From: Gavia stellata
Taxonomy: Eukaryota; Chordata; Aves; Gaviiformes; Gaviidae
Direction: 5' to 3'
Assembly (NCBI RefSeq): GCF_030936135.1
Contig: NC_082596.1
Coordinates: 14,298,155 to 14,362,154, forward strand
Length of the DNA: 64,000 nt
Positions 23,315-35,225 of the stretch are shown here, one piece after another. The notes under the pieces are model-generated. The model did no database searches and was not told where the DNA came from. It saw only the letters and a program-made list of their open reading frames with translations. How positions within the stretch are numbered: the stretch's first letter is position 1; the number at the start of each line of letters is the position of its first letter. The position numbers and the translations under genes are program-made.

Positions 23315-24363
23315 AGAGCAGGGACGGTCCCTTTTGCTGGGGGGTGATTAAAGCACCTGTCGGAGCCCAGCCGTAAGTATTCAAGGAAGTCCTAGAGATA
23401 GGGTCCGATTTCTTTAACAGTGTCTCCAAATATATATTTAAGAGGCTTCCTCCTGTCTTGAAATTTAAGATCCTAAATAGCCAGTGGAAAAAAGCATAGT
23501 CTTCGTAACTTCAGACTTTATGCTCGCCTGGTTTATTTTTATTTTGTAAGTGATTCTGTGTTGACCTTTTTTTTTCCAAGCCTGTAACTTTTCAGACAAA
23601 AATGTAGTTGACGACAGCTATGCTGCTGCAGCTTGGTAGTATTTTTCCAGAAAGAGTTAAAGACATATATGATGTAAGGAAGTGCTGTTCCAACTTCAGA
23701 TTTGGCCGACAGATGGTGAAACAAACATGATCAGCAGACGAGCAAGATGACAGCAGCAGGGAAAATATGAATAATAGTAAGAAAACACAAATACTTAAGT
23801 CCATTACTCTGAGAGGCCCTAATTCAACAAAATATTCAAGCATGAGTTTCAGATTCGTTGACTTGCAACGCTCTTTCTGGGTTAGCCTTAAACAGACATT
23901 ATCTGTTTTATGACCTTAACGTCAAATGCATCAATTGACATAAAACATTGTCATTAACTTTCCTGTAATTCTGAGAAAGCTGTTGCATAAAATGGTTAAT
24001 ATGACTGTCAACGAAAAGCAGTTAGGTAGCAATATATTCTGCCTGTCTGCCTGCCTACATCGTTTGTCTCAAGAATACCAGAGTACCCTCCATGCCAACC
24101 AGCTCCTCCATAACCCAGAGCTTAGGTTAGAAGATTTTACAGCCAGGTAACCAGCCAGAAGTTGTCAGAATCAACTGATGTTCTAACAAATTTCTGAGTC
24201 CAGGGTGGAGTCTTGGCTCTGTTAAATTAATGCATACTTTTGCCACAGACTTAATCTCAGTCAAGCTTTAGCCCTATACACACATGCTCACACGCGCATA
24301 TATCTACGTACACAAATGTATGAATAATACATTTTTCCAATGGTATTGAGAAGACCTTTTAAA

Positions 24364-24447
24364 GCAGATGTCTGATTATATAAATATAAATTATAAATAT
24401 AGTCAGACATCTGTTTAAAAAATTATAAATACGTTCAGACATCTGTT
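24364..24447. repeat. Hairpin with a duplicated right arm, intron 1
   Basis: GCAGATGTCTGA at 24364-24375 can pair with TCAGACATCTGT at 24403-24414 and again with a second copy at 24434-24445. The right arm and its preceding ttataaata- segment are thus tandemly duplicated, while the left arm is single. The spacer is pure A/T-rich. The structure lies about 500 bases upstream of the first coding exon. Confidence 0.8.
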
Positions 24448-24949
24448 TTAAGAATGTCTTTCCAATATTTTTGCAAACATAACAGCGACAGAAGCCATTC
24501 AGGGCGGGATGCAGTCATGACACAGATGGGGGAGGAGGAGGGGCTGCCCAGACATTCAGCTGTTCTGCTTGCCTGTGACCATATGAAATGAGTGGTGGCC
24601 CAAAAGCCCCTTCTCCAACCCCTCCAGGGTAATATGACAGAGAGTCTCATTCAGCAAGCCTAGGCTGCCAAAATAAGATACTGACACAGACAGCACCTTC
24701 TGTGAGGACGTTACAAATAGAAGAAAACATCCCCAGTACATTGAGTGTATTTGAATCTTACTTTACACAGAGGAAGTACTGCAAAGAGATGTTAATTTGA
24801 GCAAGGTGATGCCGTAAGTCCATGACACAGCCAGAAGCACAAGGTGTTTCTGTTGATGCTGAGCTCTATGTTGTAGCCATGCGCACCCCTTACGAGGTCT
24901 TGTATCAGCAAGTAGTGACTCTGTTAATGGTTTCCGTGCTTCTTTGCAG

Positions 24950-25576
24950 ATGTATTGTGAGAGGTTTATATGTATCCTGAGAATACTTGGAACCACACTC
25001 TTCGGGGTGTCCCTCCTGCTGGGAATCACCGCTGCTTACATTGTGGGCTACCAGTTCATCCAAACAGACAACTACTACTTCTCCTTTGGACTCTATGGTG
25101 CTATACTGGCATCACATCTCATCATCCAAAGCCTGTTTGCCTTCCTAGAGCACAGGAAAATGAAGCGGTCACTAGAGACTCCAATCAAGCTGAACAAAAC
25201 AGTTGCCCTTTGTATTGCTGCCTATCAAGAGGATCCTGACTACTTAAGAAAATGTTTACTTTCTGTGAAAAGATTGACCTACCCTGGAATTAAAGTTGTT
25301 ATGGTCATTGATGGGAACTCGGAAGATGACGTTTACATGATGGACATTTTTACTGAAATCATGGGTAGGGACAAATCTGCCACTTATATCTGGAGTAATA
25401 ACTTCCATGACAAAGGTCCAGGTGAGACGGAAGAGTCTCACAGAGAGAGCATGCAACACGTATCTCAGCTGGTCCTGTCCAACAAAAGTGTTTGCATCAT
25501 GCAGAAATGGGGTGGAAAAAGAGAAGTAATGTACACAGCATTCAAAGCACTGGGGAGAAGCGTGGATTATGTACAG
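24950..25576 (+). CDS. HAS2: HAS2 coding exon 2 (residues 1-209)
   Basis: The exon begins exactly at ATG, after the acceptor ...cttctttgcag, and ends ...GTACAG before the donor gtaggt. It is 627 bases, 209 whole codons, phase 0 at both ends. It encodes the N-terminal membrane pair and the start of the GT2 fold, including the nucleotide-sugar-binding opening ([20 protein letters not shown], about 84-103) and [12 protein letters not shown] (116-127). I chose this ATG because the preceding sequence is splice acceptor and MYCERF matches the known HAS2 N-terminus apart from position 2, where human has His. The open frame continuing past 25576 is intronic read-through. Confidence 0.97.
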
Positions 25577-28500
25577 GTAGGTATTAGAGCACCAGGTCAG
25601 TGCCAATTCAAACACACTTTGAAAGAAAGCAGCTTTTGTATATTTTGTGCAGCATGTTAGAGGCCATCCTAGTCCCTGATGAACACAGTGCTCCTTTCAG
25701 TCTGTTTGGAAACAGCTTGACCGTTAAAAGCGTATTTTGCTACCTTTTAAAATGGTCAGCCTATCTGTGAATATGTTAAATCTGTGCACCAGCTACTGGA
25801 GAAATCTGAAATCCTTCCTCAGACTTCAGTACTGCCCCTCATCCAAATGGTTTTGCTTCAGACAAAGCCAGTGGCCTCCTGAAGACCCCTTCTCTGCTCC
25901 TGTAGATCAAGATCTCAGTAAGATTTTATTTTGTGAGGTTGTTAGCCACCCCATATGCAAGCAGACAGTGCAGTGCTTGGTGGCACTAGGGAATACCTCA
26001 GAGCAATGGTGAAGTCTGTAAAAAAAGATGGGGATATTTTAAAGGCTTCGAAGGCTGTGGGGAGTATTCAATAAAAGGGTCAATATGCAGCCTTGAAAGA
26101 AAGATTTCTTTGGCTAGAGCCTGAAGGACCTTTTGCTTCATCACTTACAGCTGCATTACCTCACTCACCGCGACTTGGCCTTTAAAGCCCTTATGACACT
26201 GTTCACTTAAAAATGAATTAGGCTGGGTCCTCTCTCCCTGTTTCCAAAGCAGCAGAGACACATTTCTTTCCAGCTGCCTTGGATCCCATGAAAGATTTTC
26301 TGTCTTTTTGCCTTACACATGGAAGCACTCCTCACTCCTGCAAACAGCCCTGCTAACTGTGGGAAGGGGAAGAGGTCGAGTGTGGAGGAAGGCAGGTGGG
26401 ATCAGGGTCTCTGGCTGGACACTGAGGATCAAATAAGCAAGGCTCATTTGACTAATCCCGCTGAATATGAGATGATCTTCCTAATTAACCACACTTAGCC
26501 CTTCCCACCTTCTCTCAACGTCAGAGCATCCAGTGGTCTCCTCCAGTGGAGCAGCAGCTCCCCACAAGATGCTGTCTGCTGGCTCAGGGCAGCTGCATGG
26601 CTGAGCTGTATGTATTTCTGGGGTCCGTGCCCAGCCTTGTGCGGGTGGGTGTGTGCGCGCTCTGCATGGCACAGCGTCCACGGTCACAGAGGCCGAGGGA
26701 TGCAGAGAGGCTGCCAGTAGCTGGGTTGAAAGCAGCGAGTCCTCCATGCGCAGGAGGGGCAGAAACTGAAGAGTGATGGAAACCACTCTGTTATCAGAGC
26801 TGGAAGAGTAAGGCAAAGTTTTAAAACCCATCCCCTACCACTTCCAAAACTGAAACTGATTTATTCTCTGAAAACAATGAGCTTAAGCTCTCCGTTGTCT
26901 GCACTTCGGTTTTGTGCTGTGAGGGACTATGATGGGATAAAAATGCTGGTTTTCTTTATTAGCATGGTTTTATAATCACTTGGCACAGAAGTATCAGATT
27001 GCAGAGAGAGAAGGCAGAAAGAAAGCAGATTCATTGCAACTTTCCTCACTCAGTCCAGCTCTTGCATTTGTTCAGGGAACCTGGAAAAAGTGTTTCTATG
27101 TCAAAAGTCATAGCATAAACTGAGAAAATGAAAGAGATATTTCTGGTCTTTCAGTCAATTAACATTTCTGACCTGGCTCAGAAGTCCTGATGAATGTGTC
27201 AGGGACTGTAATGCTGCTGTAAGCAGCCACCAAAGGCTGCAATAATGATTAATGCCACAGTCACATCTACAGTCACGTCTATATTGGAAATGCAGCACCT
27301 TAGTGGCCCTGGCTACTACACAGTCATGATGCAATGCAGCTAAAATGTGGCTCTGTTTTTATGAATGAATGAAGGTTGAGGTATTTCAAATGGTTCTTTG
27401 GGGGTACCCAGGGTAAATTACTTTAAACGGGCCCGACATTTTAAGGGCTGAGCAATCTGCATCGATGATCAAGCACTTAAAAAAGTGGACCAGTCAGCAC
27501 CATTGCCCATGCCTGAAACTGTGGGCCTTATGGTTCTTAAAAGACACCTCGGGGTTATGGGCAGGCAATCATAAGCAGCCAGACCAATGCAGATAACGAG
27601 CTGTTGCTCATTAGTGGTGTCTCATTAAACACTTGAAACCCCTGCGAGGGCTTATTTGTGGCCTGGAGGAGGTTAGGAGGGTGCAAGCAATCAGATAGAG
27701 GAGTTAAACTGGCAGATATAGTCAGTGCAGGTCAGGGCAGCCAGGGTGCAATTCATCTTGGCTTGATGGAGGTACCCGTGTGGACAGTCCAGCGCAGCCT
27801 GAACTTCTCAAAGCAGCTTGGATAAACTGCCACTGGTTATAATGAGTATCTGAACAGCTCGCTTAAGGTTGAGCGTCCCTTTCATGCAACTCTCTGACCC
27901 AAGGCAGTAATTTCTAGGTCACTCAGTCCTTATGTGGAAAGACGGCAGATTGGCTCTTGGGCTGTGCTGGGCCACCCCTGGCTTGACAGACCTCGGTGTA
28001 TTTTACTTGGGTTCCTAAGTCTCTGCCTTTCTCTGAGCATGTCTTCTTTTCACCTGCAAAAACCTCATCCAGATGGAGAATGATGGCTTGTCAGGTTTGC
28101 CCCAGAAACCCAGACACACCCACTGTGCTGACATGCCCCTGACACTTGCCGGTAATTTGTAAATAAATCCAGTGTTTTCAGGATTCCTCATCTCATATTA
28201 GTGATGTTGCTCATGGGCAGGTCTTTCTGCTATAGATCAATGCATCTGACTGGGTGGGGGCTGCTTAGCCACATCAAGTGACAGGCACCAGAGGGAAAGC
28301 CGAGGGGCTGGGGTGGGACCACCACTCATGGTCATGAGAAATGGGATCAGTATCACTGCCTTAGCCCTGGGTACTCAGCAAACTACAGATTCCCTGTGCG
28401 AAACACTCAGCAACAGCTCTGTCCAGGAAGTCCCAGGTAAAAATATACGCATCCTTCCCCTCTCCAGCAGAATTGTTTTGCTCCCTTTTTATCACCAACT

Positions 28501-31500
28501 GCTCTCACTGATGACAGCTTTCCACCAAAGCTGGAGGCACACCTTGGCCAGGTTACAAAGGTGCTCCTCAGGATGAGTCCTTAGAGGAGAGGAGGCGGAT
28601 GCATGAAGTTAGCAGGAGCTGGAGATGCTTGTGGCTTTTCTCCTGATGGAAATATGAGCGCTTTGATCAGCTTTCTCCTCTCAGCCCCCGCCAAGCGAGT
28701 GCAGAGGGGAAGCATGTTGGCAGTAACTCAGCTGCATCCTGAGCTATGCAGCCTGACTATCCTGGGTAACCTCCCTGCTCGAGTCTGGTCCATAACAGAG
28801 CCCCAAAATGCTCTCCTCCGCCTTCACAGACCAGACATGAAGGTTTCTGCTCTCCTGGAGCGAGAGGGCTTAGGCTGAACTGAAAGGTTGGATGACAGGA
28901 CACCAAAATTAGGATACCAAATATGAAGCCTCATCAGAATCTGACTTAATGGGTTATTCATGCAGAGCTACCAACTTTTGCCCCTACTGTCCCCATCTGA
29001 AATCACGGGAATGCAATGTGGGGATAAACTGGAAGCAAAATGAGAATTTGTAGGGCAGGATCTAGCTGGCCAGAGGGGTGTTTCTGGGACAGCCTCCTCT
29101 GCTCCAGTTTCTGGGCATCTGCGAAATGAGTTTACACAGGATGGGGGCACCGCTTTCAGCAGCAGCAGCTGTGACAAGGAAACACCCGCTTGTTTTAAAC
29201 AGGCTGCAGCCCATGTCATTCGCCTCTGAGCAAACGAAAGCAATGCCAGCTGCCTCGCAGACCGGCCAGCCTGTCTGAGCCCTCCTCCTACTCTCCAGGG
29301 GAAAGCCAATTCCTAGTGTACACAGTGTTTAGTTGACTAGGAGTGTTTGTGTGGCTGAAATGCCTGGTGTGTGTCATCTATTTGTGCCCTGGTCTCATGG
29401 AGTACAGGACTTCTGAACTCGCTCCTTCTGGCCTTACGTATTTCTTATAAGAATGCCAGAGGAAAATAGTGAATAATTTCTATATATCAAATGTCAAATC
29501 CCTGCACTACTAATAACACACCAGGCATCTAAAATTAAAAATTAGTTTGTTCTGGAATCCAAAATACATATCTTACATGAATTGCTAAAGCCTTCAGTGA
29601 TTGAAAGAACTATTAGGTTTCTTCCCAGACTCCTAGTTGACTTTTTCTTTTTCTTTTTTATAAAGAGTGTCTGGAATTTAACTTCTTGCTCCTTCCCTCA
29701 TATGGCAGTGGGAAACATTTGACCAGGGTGCTCCAACCACGCAACCGTCGCAGGGAAACCCTATGTCAGGGCTCAGCAGGAATCTGCCACACACCCACAA
29801 ACATTGCTTTGCTCTGCAGTGCCCCATCTCTGAGAGCGTATATCTTATTCAAAGAAGCCATCTCAGTGTGCCAGTAAAACAAATAGAGCTGATACAGAAG
29901 AGAGGATTGTTTGCGTGCACAGCACTAACAAGAGCTCTGTTTCGTTCAGCACCACTCCTTGCTGCCTGGTACAAACGGCCTTTAACAGAAGTATCAATGC
30001 AGACTCCAAAGGGAGATTTAACTGCATTCAAGAGAATATGCTTATAGAGTTACTACAATCACTCGCATGATTTTAATTTTCTTCTCTAGTGTAGTCCTTA
30101 ACCCATTTTTGTTCTTGTTTTGTCTTACTTGTAGGTCTGTGATTCAGATACCATGCTTGATCCAGCCTCATCAGTGGAGATGGTAAAGGTTTTAGAAGAA
30201 GATCCAATGGTTGGAGGAGTTGGAGGTGATGTGCAGGTGAGTATGACAATTTTCAGATTAACAGAGGGGTTTCAGCAACTGTTGGCACTGTAACAGATTT
30301 CCCTGACTGGAATAGCTTTGAATACACTGTGATACCATTATAGAGGCTCTTATGAGACCCTAACCTTTCTGTCTGTTGAACAGAAACCCTTGTTTTGAGT
30401 TATGAACACTGTATGGTTTTAACACCCATAGAAAGCTAACAAATATTATTCTCCCCCATATAAGTGAGAAGTGGGACACTGGCATTGTCAGGACTGTTGC
30501 CGCGTCTTTGAGTCTCTGGATATAACTGCTTGCTCAGGGTACCAAAGAAAAGCTATAGGGGAGCAGGAATTGAGAACAGGTCTCCCAAAGCCAAGTCCAG
30601 CACCCCAAGCACTTCAATTATGTTACCATTGGCAGCCAAGATTGTTAGGAATAAAAGCCTTTTTGAAATGCAGTGCACTATGCACTCTGTGTATGGTTGG
30701 ATTTCCTCTGCATGTCTGTCAGGCAGGACAATGGAAAGCCCCCAGGTCAGCCCAGTTCCACTTCTGTTAGGATTTCCAGTATTGCTGAGTTTGGCTGACA
30801 ACTACAGCAAAAGGCTGTTAATTCCTTTTGACACAATTGCTTCTGCTGCAATTTGTAAAGAAAAATGCATATGAATATTTCAATTGGCCTTAGGATCGGT
30901 CCCCCGTACTCAGTGCTTTTATGGGAGATAGAGGAGAAAGGGCCATCTATATGGGCCATCTATATGGGCAAGCACTTACTAATGAATGCCCCAGTAGTCA
31001 GAAGTATTTCAGGCATGTGGCTCTTCTTAACTCCAGAAATTAAGATTCCCACAGAAGCCTGAATATCTTTGCGGCTCTGGACTGACCACGAACCAGGCGT
31101 CACACTCACCCTAGACATGTGAGATGCCAGGCATGTATGAGTACAAATGGAAGGAGACAATACAGGTTCAGCTATGACAGTGAAGGTTCATAAGCATCTG
31201 CAGAGAGAGGTGGGAAGAACATGTGTCCTCTGGGAGGAAAGGTGGCAGAATTAAGGCTCTGCGCTTTTTTTTTTCCCCCAATTCACTTTCCAGAATACAC
31301 CAAATACATCTGAGCCAGGCTTGAGCCTATCCCTGAGCCCTGCTGCTTCTAAAATGTTCTGGAATTAAATTGAAACAGAGACAAGATTGGCCCATGACCT
31401 TCAACCTGACAGAAATTAGGGCCATCAGAGCAAAAGACTATTTTTTTCTAGTTTCAGGAAATGCTTCCTAGTTGTAAAAGGCCAGAGATTCCCTTGAGAA

Positions 31501-33328
31501 TCCCCACACTGAGAAGATACTGGTGCAGAGCTGGCACAGCCATCCTGCTACACACTTCTTTGCCACATTCCCCAGCACAAAGTGTGTGCTGAGAACCTGG
31601 ATGTGAAGACATGGACTTGGGCATCTGCACACACTCATACCTCCATTGAGTGTTCAGACTCCTAGACCGTGTCTGTGTTGTATTTTAAGTGCAGGCCCAA
31701 GCTTCAGGTGAGCTTTGGGGCATACAGAAGAGAAGGACTGAGACCTTCATGCAGGCCAAAGCAAGACTCTACTGGAATATCAAAGTATGTCTTGGGGCAA
31801 CACAACAGGGCTGGTACTGCAGAGGCGAATCAGAACAGGTTGCTCCTCAGAGGGCCTAATGTCAGATTTAGGGACATAGTCCAGGGTCAAACCTCTAGGG
31901 CCAGCCTTATGATACCAAAAATGGAGGCCAAGGACCATGTGCTCAGCCTTTCTCATGCTCCATCATAGCTTTAGGAGGGCTGGAAGAAGTCCTGTGAGTC
32001 CCAAAGATGGTGCTGGGAGCAGAGAAACAGGAGGCCATGTCTGGGACTCCATCATCTCCTCTTGGGAGAGGCTGAGTCCCGCGGGTCCTTAAGTAGGGGT
32101 GAAGGGAAAGGAAGAATGAGCCAGAAAAGAAGTTTCTTGGTGGAGAATAGGAAAGGTTGTGAGGAAAATGAGTACATTTTGGTGGAACAGACTTCTGAAG
32201 GCTTCATCTCGCCCTTCCTGTCAATGTCCTGGACTGTATAGGTAACTCCTGGATTCGCCATGAGTTGGGTACTGGAGTGAGGTTCCCCCTGGATTTTGGC
32301 TAATGGTGCTCTACTCTCTGCAAATTCCTTATTGATCCAATGTGTATATTTTCTGTCTCAAGAGCTCATCTAAAATGAAAACTGTTTTTATTTTGCAGAT
32401 CTTGAACAAATACGATTCCTGGATCTCCTTTCTGAGCAGCGTGAGATACTGGATGGCATTTAACATAGAAAGAGCCTGTCAGTCCTATTTTGGCTGTGTA
32501 CAGTGCATCAGCGGACCTTTGGGAATGTACAGAAACTCTTTACTCCATGAATTTGTGGAAGATTGGTACAATCAAGAATTTATGGGCTCCCAGTGCAGCT
32601 TCGGAGATGACAGGCACCTAACTAACAGAGTGCTAAGCCTGGGCTATGCAACAAAATACACAGCCAGATCCAAGTGCCTTACCGAAACACCGATAGAGTA
32701 TCTCAGGTGGCTGAATCAGCAGACCCGCTGGAGTAAATCATACTTTAGAGAGTGGCTTTATAATGCAATGTGGTTCCACAAGCACCATTTGTGGATGACC
32801 TATGAAGCTGTAATCACTGGATTCTTTCCTTTCTTCCTTATCGCCACAGTCATTCAGCTCTTCTACAGGGGAAAAATCTGGAACATCCTCCTCTTCTTGT
32901 TGACAGTTCAGTTAGTGGGCCTGATAAAGTCTTCCTTTGCCAGCTTCCTTAGGGGCAACATTGTCATGGTTTTCATGTCACTTTACTCAGTGTTGTACAT
33001 GTCAAGTTTACTGCCAGCAAAGATGTTTGCAATTGCCACGATAAACAAAGCAGGGTGGGGCACGTCAGGAAGAAAAACCATTGTAGTTAATTTTATAGGA
33101 CTCATTCCAGTCTCCATTTGGTTTACAATCCTCCTAGGTGGCGTAATTTTCACTATCTACAAGGAATCAAAAAAGCCATTTTCTGAGTCAAAACAGACAG
33201 TTCTCATCATTGGCACAATACTCTATGCATGTTACTGGGTTATGCTTTTGACTTTGTACTTGGTTCTTATCACCAAATGTGGCAGGCGGAAGAAAGAGCA
33301 ACACTATGACATGGTGCTAGACGTATGA
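24950..33328 (+). CDS. HAS2: Hyaluronan synthase 2 (spliced, 552 aa)
   Basis: HAS2 is a plasma-membrane family-2 glycosyltransferase. It polymerises UDP-GlcA and UDP-GlcNAc into hyaluronan on the cytoplasmic side and extrudes the chain through its own membrane domain. The spliced coding exons 24950-25576, 30135-30236 and 32399-33328 total 552 codons plus TGA. Two membrane segments (about residues 11-31 and 46-66) precede the catalytic domain, which carries the DSD motif (212-214), GDD (312-314) and QQTRW (350-354). C-terminal membrane segments follow from about 378, with WGTSGR at 463-468. Residues known to regulate mammalian HAS2 are present: T110 (AMPK), K190 (ubiquitin) and S221 (O-GlcNAc). 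The product is much closer to HAS2 than to HAS1 or HAS3 as I know them. No damage is visible. Confidence 0.97.
25577..30134 (+). other. HAS2: HAS2 intron 2 (4,558 bp)
   Basis: Phase-0 GT-AG intron starting gtaggtatt and ending cttacttgtag. I see no CR1 or other transposon inside. The only block I single out is the low-CpG, homeobox-site-like stretch near 27.4-27.9 kb. Open frames within it have no recognisable domain. Confidence 0.9.
27420..27900. promoter_or_regulatory. Candidate intronic regulatory element
   Basis: Repeat-free, non-simple sequence dense in developmental transcription-factor-like words. Examples are CACTTAA...AAGTGG (paired NK2-type sites near 27470-27490), GCAATCATAA, CTCATTAGTGG, TCATTAAAC and an ATCGATGATC palindrome-like box. 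This style is typical of conserved vertebrate enhancers, but conservation cannot be judged from one sequence. Confidence 0.25.
30135..30236 (+). CDS. HAS2: HAS2 coding exon 3 (residues 210-243)
   Basis: A 102-base exon of 34 codons lies between the acceptor ttgtcttacttgtag and the donor gtgagt. It encodes [10 protein letters not shown] (210-219), carrying the DSD metal/UDP-binding motif, then the segment ending GGVGGDVQ. Ser221, a reported O-GlcNAc site in mammalian HAS2, lies in this exon. It is too short to stand out as an open frame and is recognised from the protein family and the splice sites. Skipping it would keep the frame but remove the DSD motif. Confidence 0.97.
30237..32398 (+). 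other. HAS2: HAS2 intron 3 (2,162 bp)
   Basis: Phase-0 GT-AG intron starting gtgagtatg and ending tttttattttgcag. A small tandem duplication of gggccatctatat lies near 30940-30966. No gene or recognisable transposon is seen. Confidence 0.9.
32399..33328 (+). CDS. HAS2: HAS2 coding exon 4 (residues 244-552 and stop)
   Basis: The terminal coding exon starts ATCTTGAAC after gtttttattttgcag and ends with TGA at 33326-33328. It encodes the rest of the catalytic domain and the C-terminal membrane part: [10 protein letters not shown] (279-288) with the acceptor-site SGP motif, [10 protein letters not shown] (312-321), QQTRW (350-354), then hydrophobic spans near 378-399, 403-423, 431-450, 471-497 and 511-534, and a basic tail ending YDMVLDV. 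The open frame upstream of 32399 is intronic. Confidence 0.97.
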   Translation: MLNKYDSWISFLSSVRYWMAFNIERACQSYFGCVQCISGPLGMYRNSLLHEFVEDWYNQEFMGSQCSFGDDRHLTNRVLSLGYATKYTARSKCLTETPIEYLRWLNQQTRWSKSYFREWLYNAMWFHKHHLWMTYEAVITGFFPFFLIATVIQLFYRGKIWNILLFLLTVQLVGLIKSSFASFLRGNIVMVFMSLYSVLYMSSLLPAKMFAIATINKAGWGTSGRKTIVVNFIGLIPVSIWFTILLGGVIFTIYKESKKPFSESKQTVLIIGTILYACYWVMLLTLYLVLITKCGRRKKEQHYDMVLDV

Positions 33329-35225
33329 TGTTTCCGTGGGAAATTACCCAGAGAGTTGTAAAGCAACCCAACGACCTTGTAGTATCTGTGGCATCAGACG
33401 AATGTTGCCAAGGGAAATGGATCATTGCTGCTGGGAATAGGACATTTATATTCCTCTGGGTTCATTTTCATTCTGCCAAAGTAAGGAAAAAAAAAAAAAA
33501 AGATTTTTTTTATTTCCAAGGGGGGAAAAATGCAAACCACACAGTTTCAACCTGTTCGCAAGAAAATGGGAGAACTTCTATGTTTATGCACTTTTTAATT
33601 GTGCATACGCCTGACAGTGTTACGTTCTATATACCTCACTGGTCATGCTTATGTGTGTGGACAGGAAGGAAAGGAGTTTGGAGACTCGAGAAAAGGATCT
33701 TACAACCCCTTGCAACCTAATTTATGAACTTCTCTTTTTTATAGTTCTGTTTATAGGAAGGGTCTTTTGTGTTAGGCTGCCAAATGTAATGCCAAAGGTA
33801 AATTTTAAGAGGCCATTGGCTGAGCTGTATTTTTATATTGTTGTATTATTTGTGTGTGTGTATTTTTAAGCCAACTTTTTTTAAAACACGTATTTTATAT
33901 TTTACTATCTGCCAAAAAAAGCTGCCTCCCCAACATTTTGTTCTTTAGCCTTTTTAAATACATTTGGGGAAAAAAAATTATACTTCCTCCCCCAAAATTT
34001 GCGCTGAATTGATTTTGTTCACAACAAAAAGAAGAAGTCTCTCCACAGTTTTGCAACTGATGAATGGTTATTTCTGTGAAAAAGCATTTAAATGTGCTCT
34101 TTGAAGACATTTATTAGGAAAGGCCCAACATTGTCGGTTTTTGAATACAAGCATATTTGTGCATAAAAAAGGCCAAAGGGGTAGATATGTGCAATTTGGG
34201 GTTTTGTTTTGGATAACATTGTAAAAGGGAAATTTGCTTCTCTGCTGAGAGCATAATATCCCTGGCATGCGCAATAGCCATAAGGCAAGGCAGGCCTCCA
34301 TGCCATTGGAGAAGTCATTGCTATAGATTTTACATGGGACCTGAGGAGTCAAAAGCTTCTGATCTGGAGAAATCTTGGACACCTGAAACTACTATTGACT
34401 TCACTGATGGTCGTAGTTGTTCATAATCTGCTAGTATGAAGCAGATAGTTCAGATTTTTGAGTTTAAAAAAATACAAGGAAGGAAAACTTATCAACACTT
34501 TCAAAATGTGGGTGTCTTACTATAAAACTTCTGCAGTGCCCTTCACAAAGTTTACGGAAAATACAAATATCAGCTTCTCTGACATCCAGTGTAATACAGA
34601 CCCCAGTACTGAGCCCAATAATTTGTGTTTGACTAAAGCGTATCTACCAGAAAAGAAGCCAATTTTTTATCAGAAAACATCAAGTTTTAACAGATCCATC
34701 ACTTCCTTGGTGCCTAATAATCAGTCTTGGACATTTATTTTGGATCATGGTTTTGAGAAATAATATACAGGACTAAATTCTGCAATCCTTCACCAGCCAA
34801 AGGAATGTGGCATTGAGCCCTAATATACCTTATAAAGAGCAACAGAAAGGCAGCTGCATACAGATACATGCCCTTTTTAGATTCTGGTATTAAAAGCACT
34901 GTGGTAAAGCAGAAATCAGCATATGATGCTTAAAGAACTTAGAAGCATTTTCAGCTTCTCTTTTTTATGCAGACATGAATAGATTCTGCTGTAGAATGAA
35001 CTGTACACACACTACCTTATTTGTCTGATTATCTTGAGGTACATGATTGCTTGAAAGACATACTAATATTATGTTAATGATTGGAGAGTTGATTCATGTT
35101 GATTACAAAATAGAACAGTATTAAAAAAAGCAAAAGAAACAGTAAAAATAAAAAAAAAACCCCTTGACTATGCCTTTTAACTATTTATGATGTAAGTTAA
35201 AGCTTGGGTTAACATTCAAATGTCA

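Larger units (their letters stand above)
16931..24949 (+). other. HAS2: HAS2 intron 1, distal part
   Basis: The proposed intron 1 runs 15570-24949. It ends in a good acceptor, a pyrimidine-rich gtttccgtgcttctttgcag immediately before the ATG. Apart from a MIR-like relic, two inverted repeats, a G-run (17846-17853) and CA/TG-rich patches (18420-18510, 24275-24310), I see no exon or gene here. Confidence 0.6.
15542..24960 (+). other. uORF 4, spliced, overlapping the HAS2 start codon, 12 codons
   Basis: An ATG at 15542 leaves nine codons plus one base in exon 1 (to 15569). After splicing to 24950 the frame continues GAT GTA TTG TGA, ending at 24958-24960. It therefore overlaps the HAS2 ATG (24950-24952) in another frame. 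Its context is poor (T at -3, A at +4), so much scanning would bypass it. It exists only if the 15569 donor is used. Confidence 0.4.

Noticed and set aside
25577..25660. Read-through of HAS2 exon 2 into an alternative C-terminus
   Set aside because: The frame only continues by chance past a good donor (CAG|GTAGGT). The family and the phase-matched exon 3 show splicing at 25576.
32342..32398. Upstream start at 32342 for the exon 4 frame
   Set aside because: This part is intron 3. The acceptor at 32397-32398 and homology begin at 32399.
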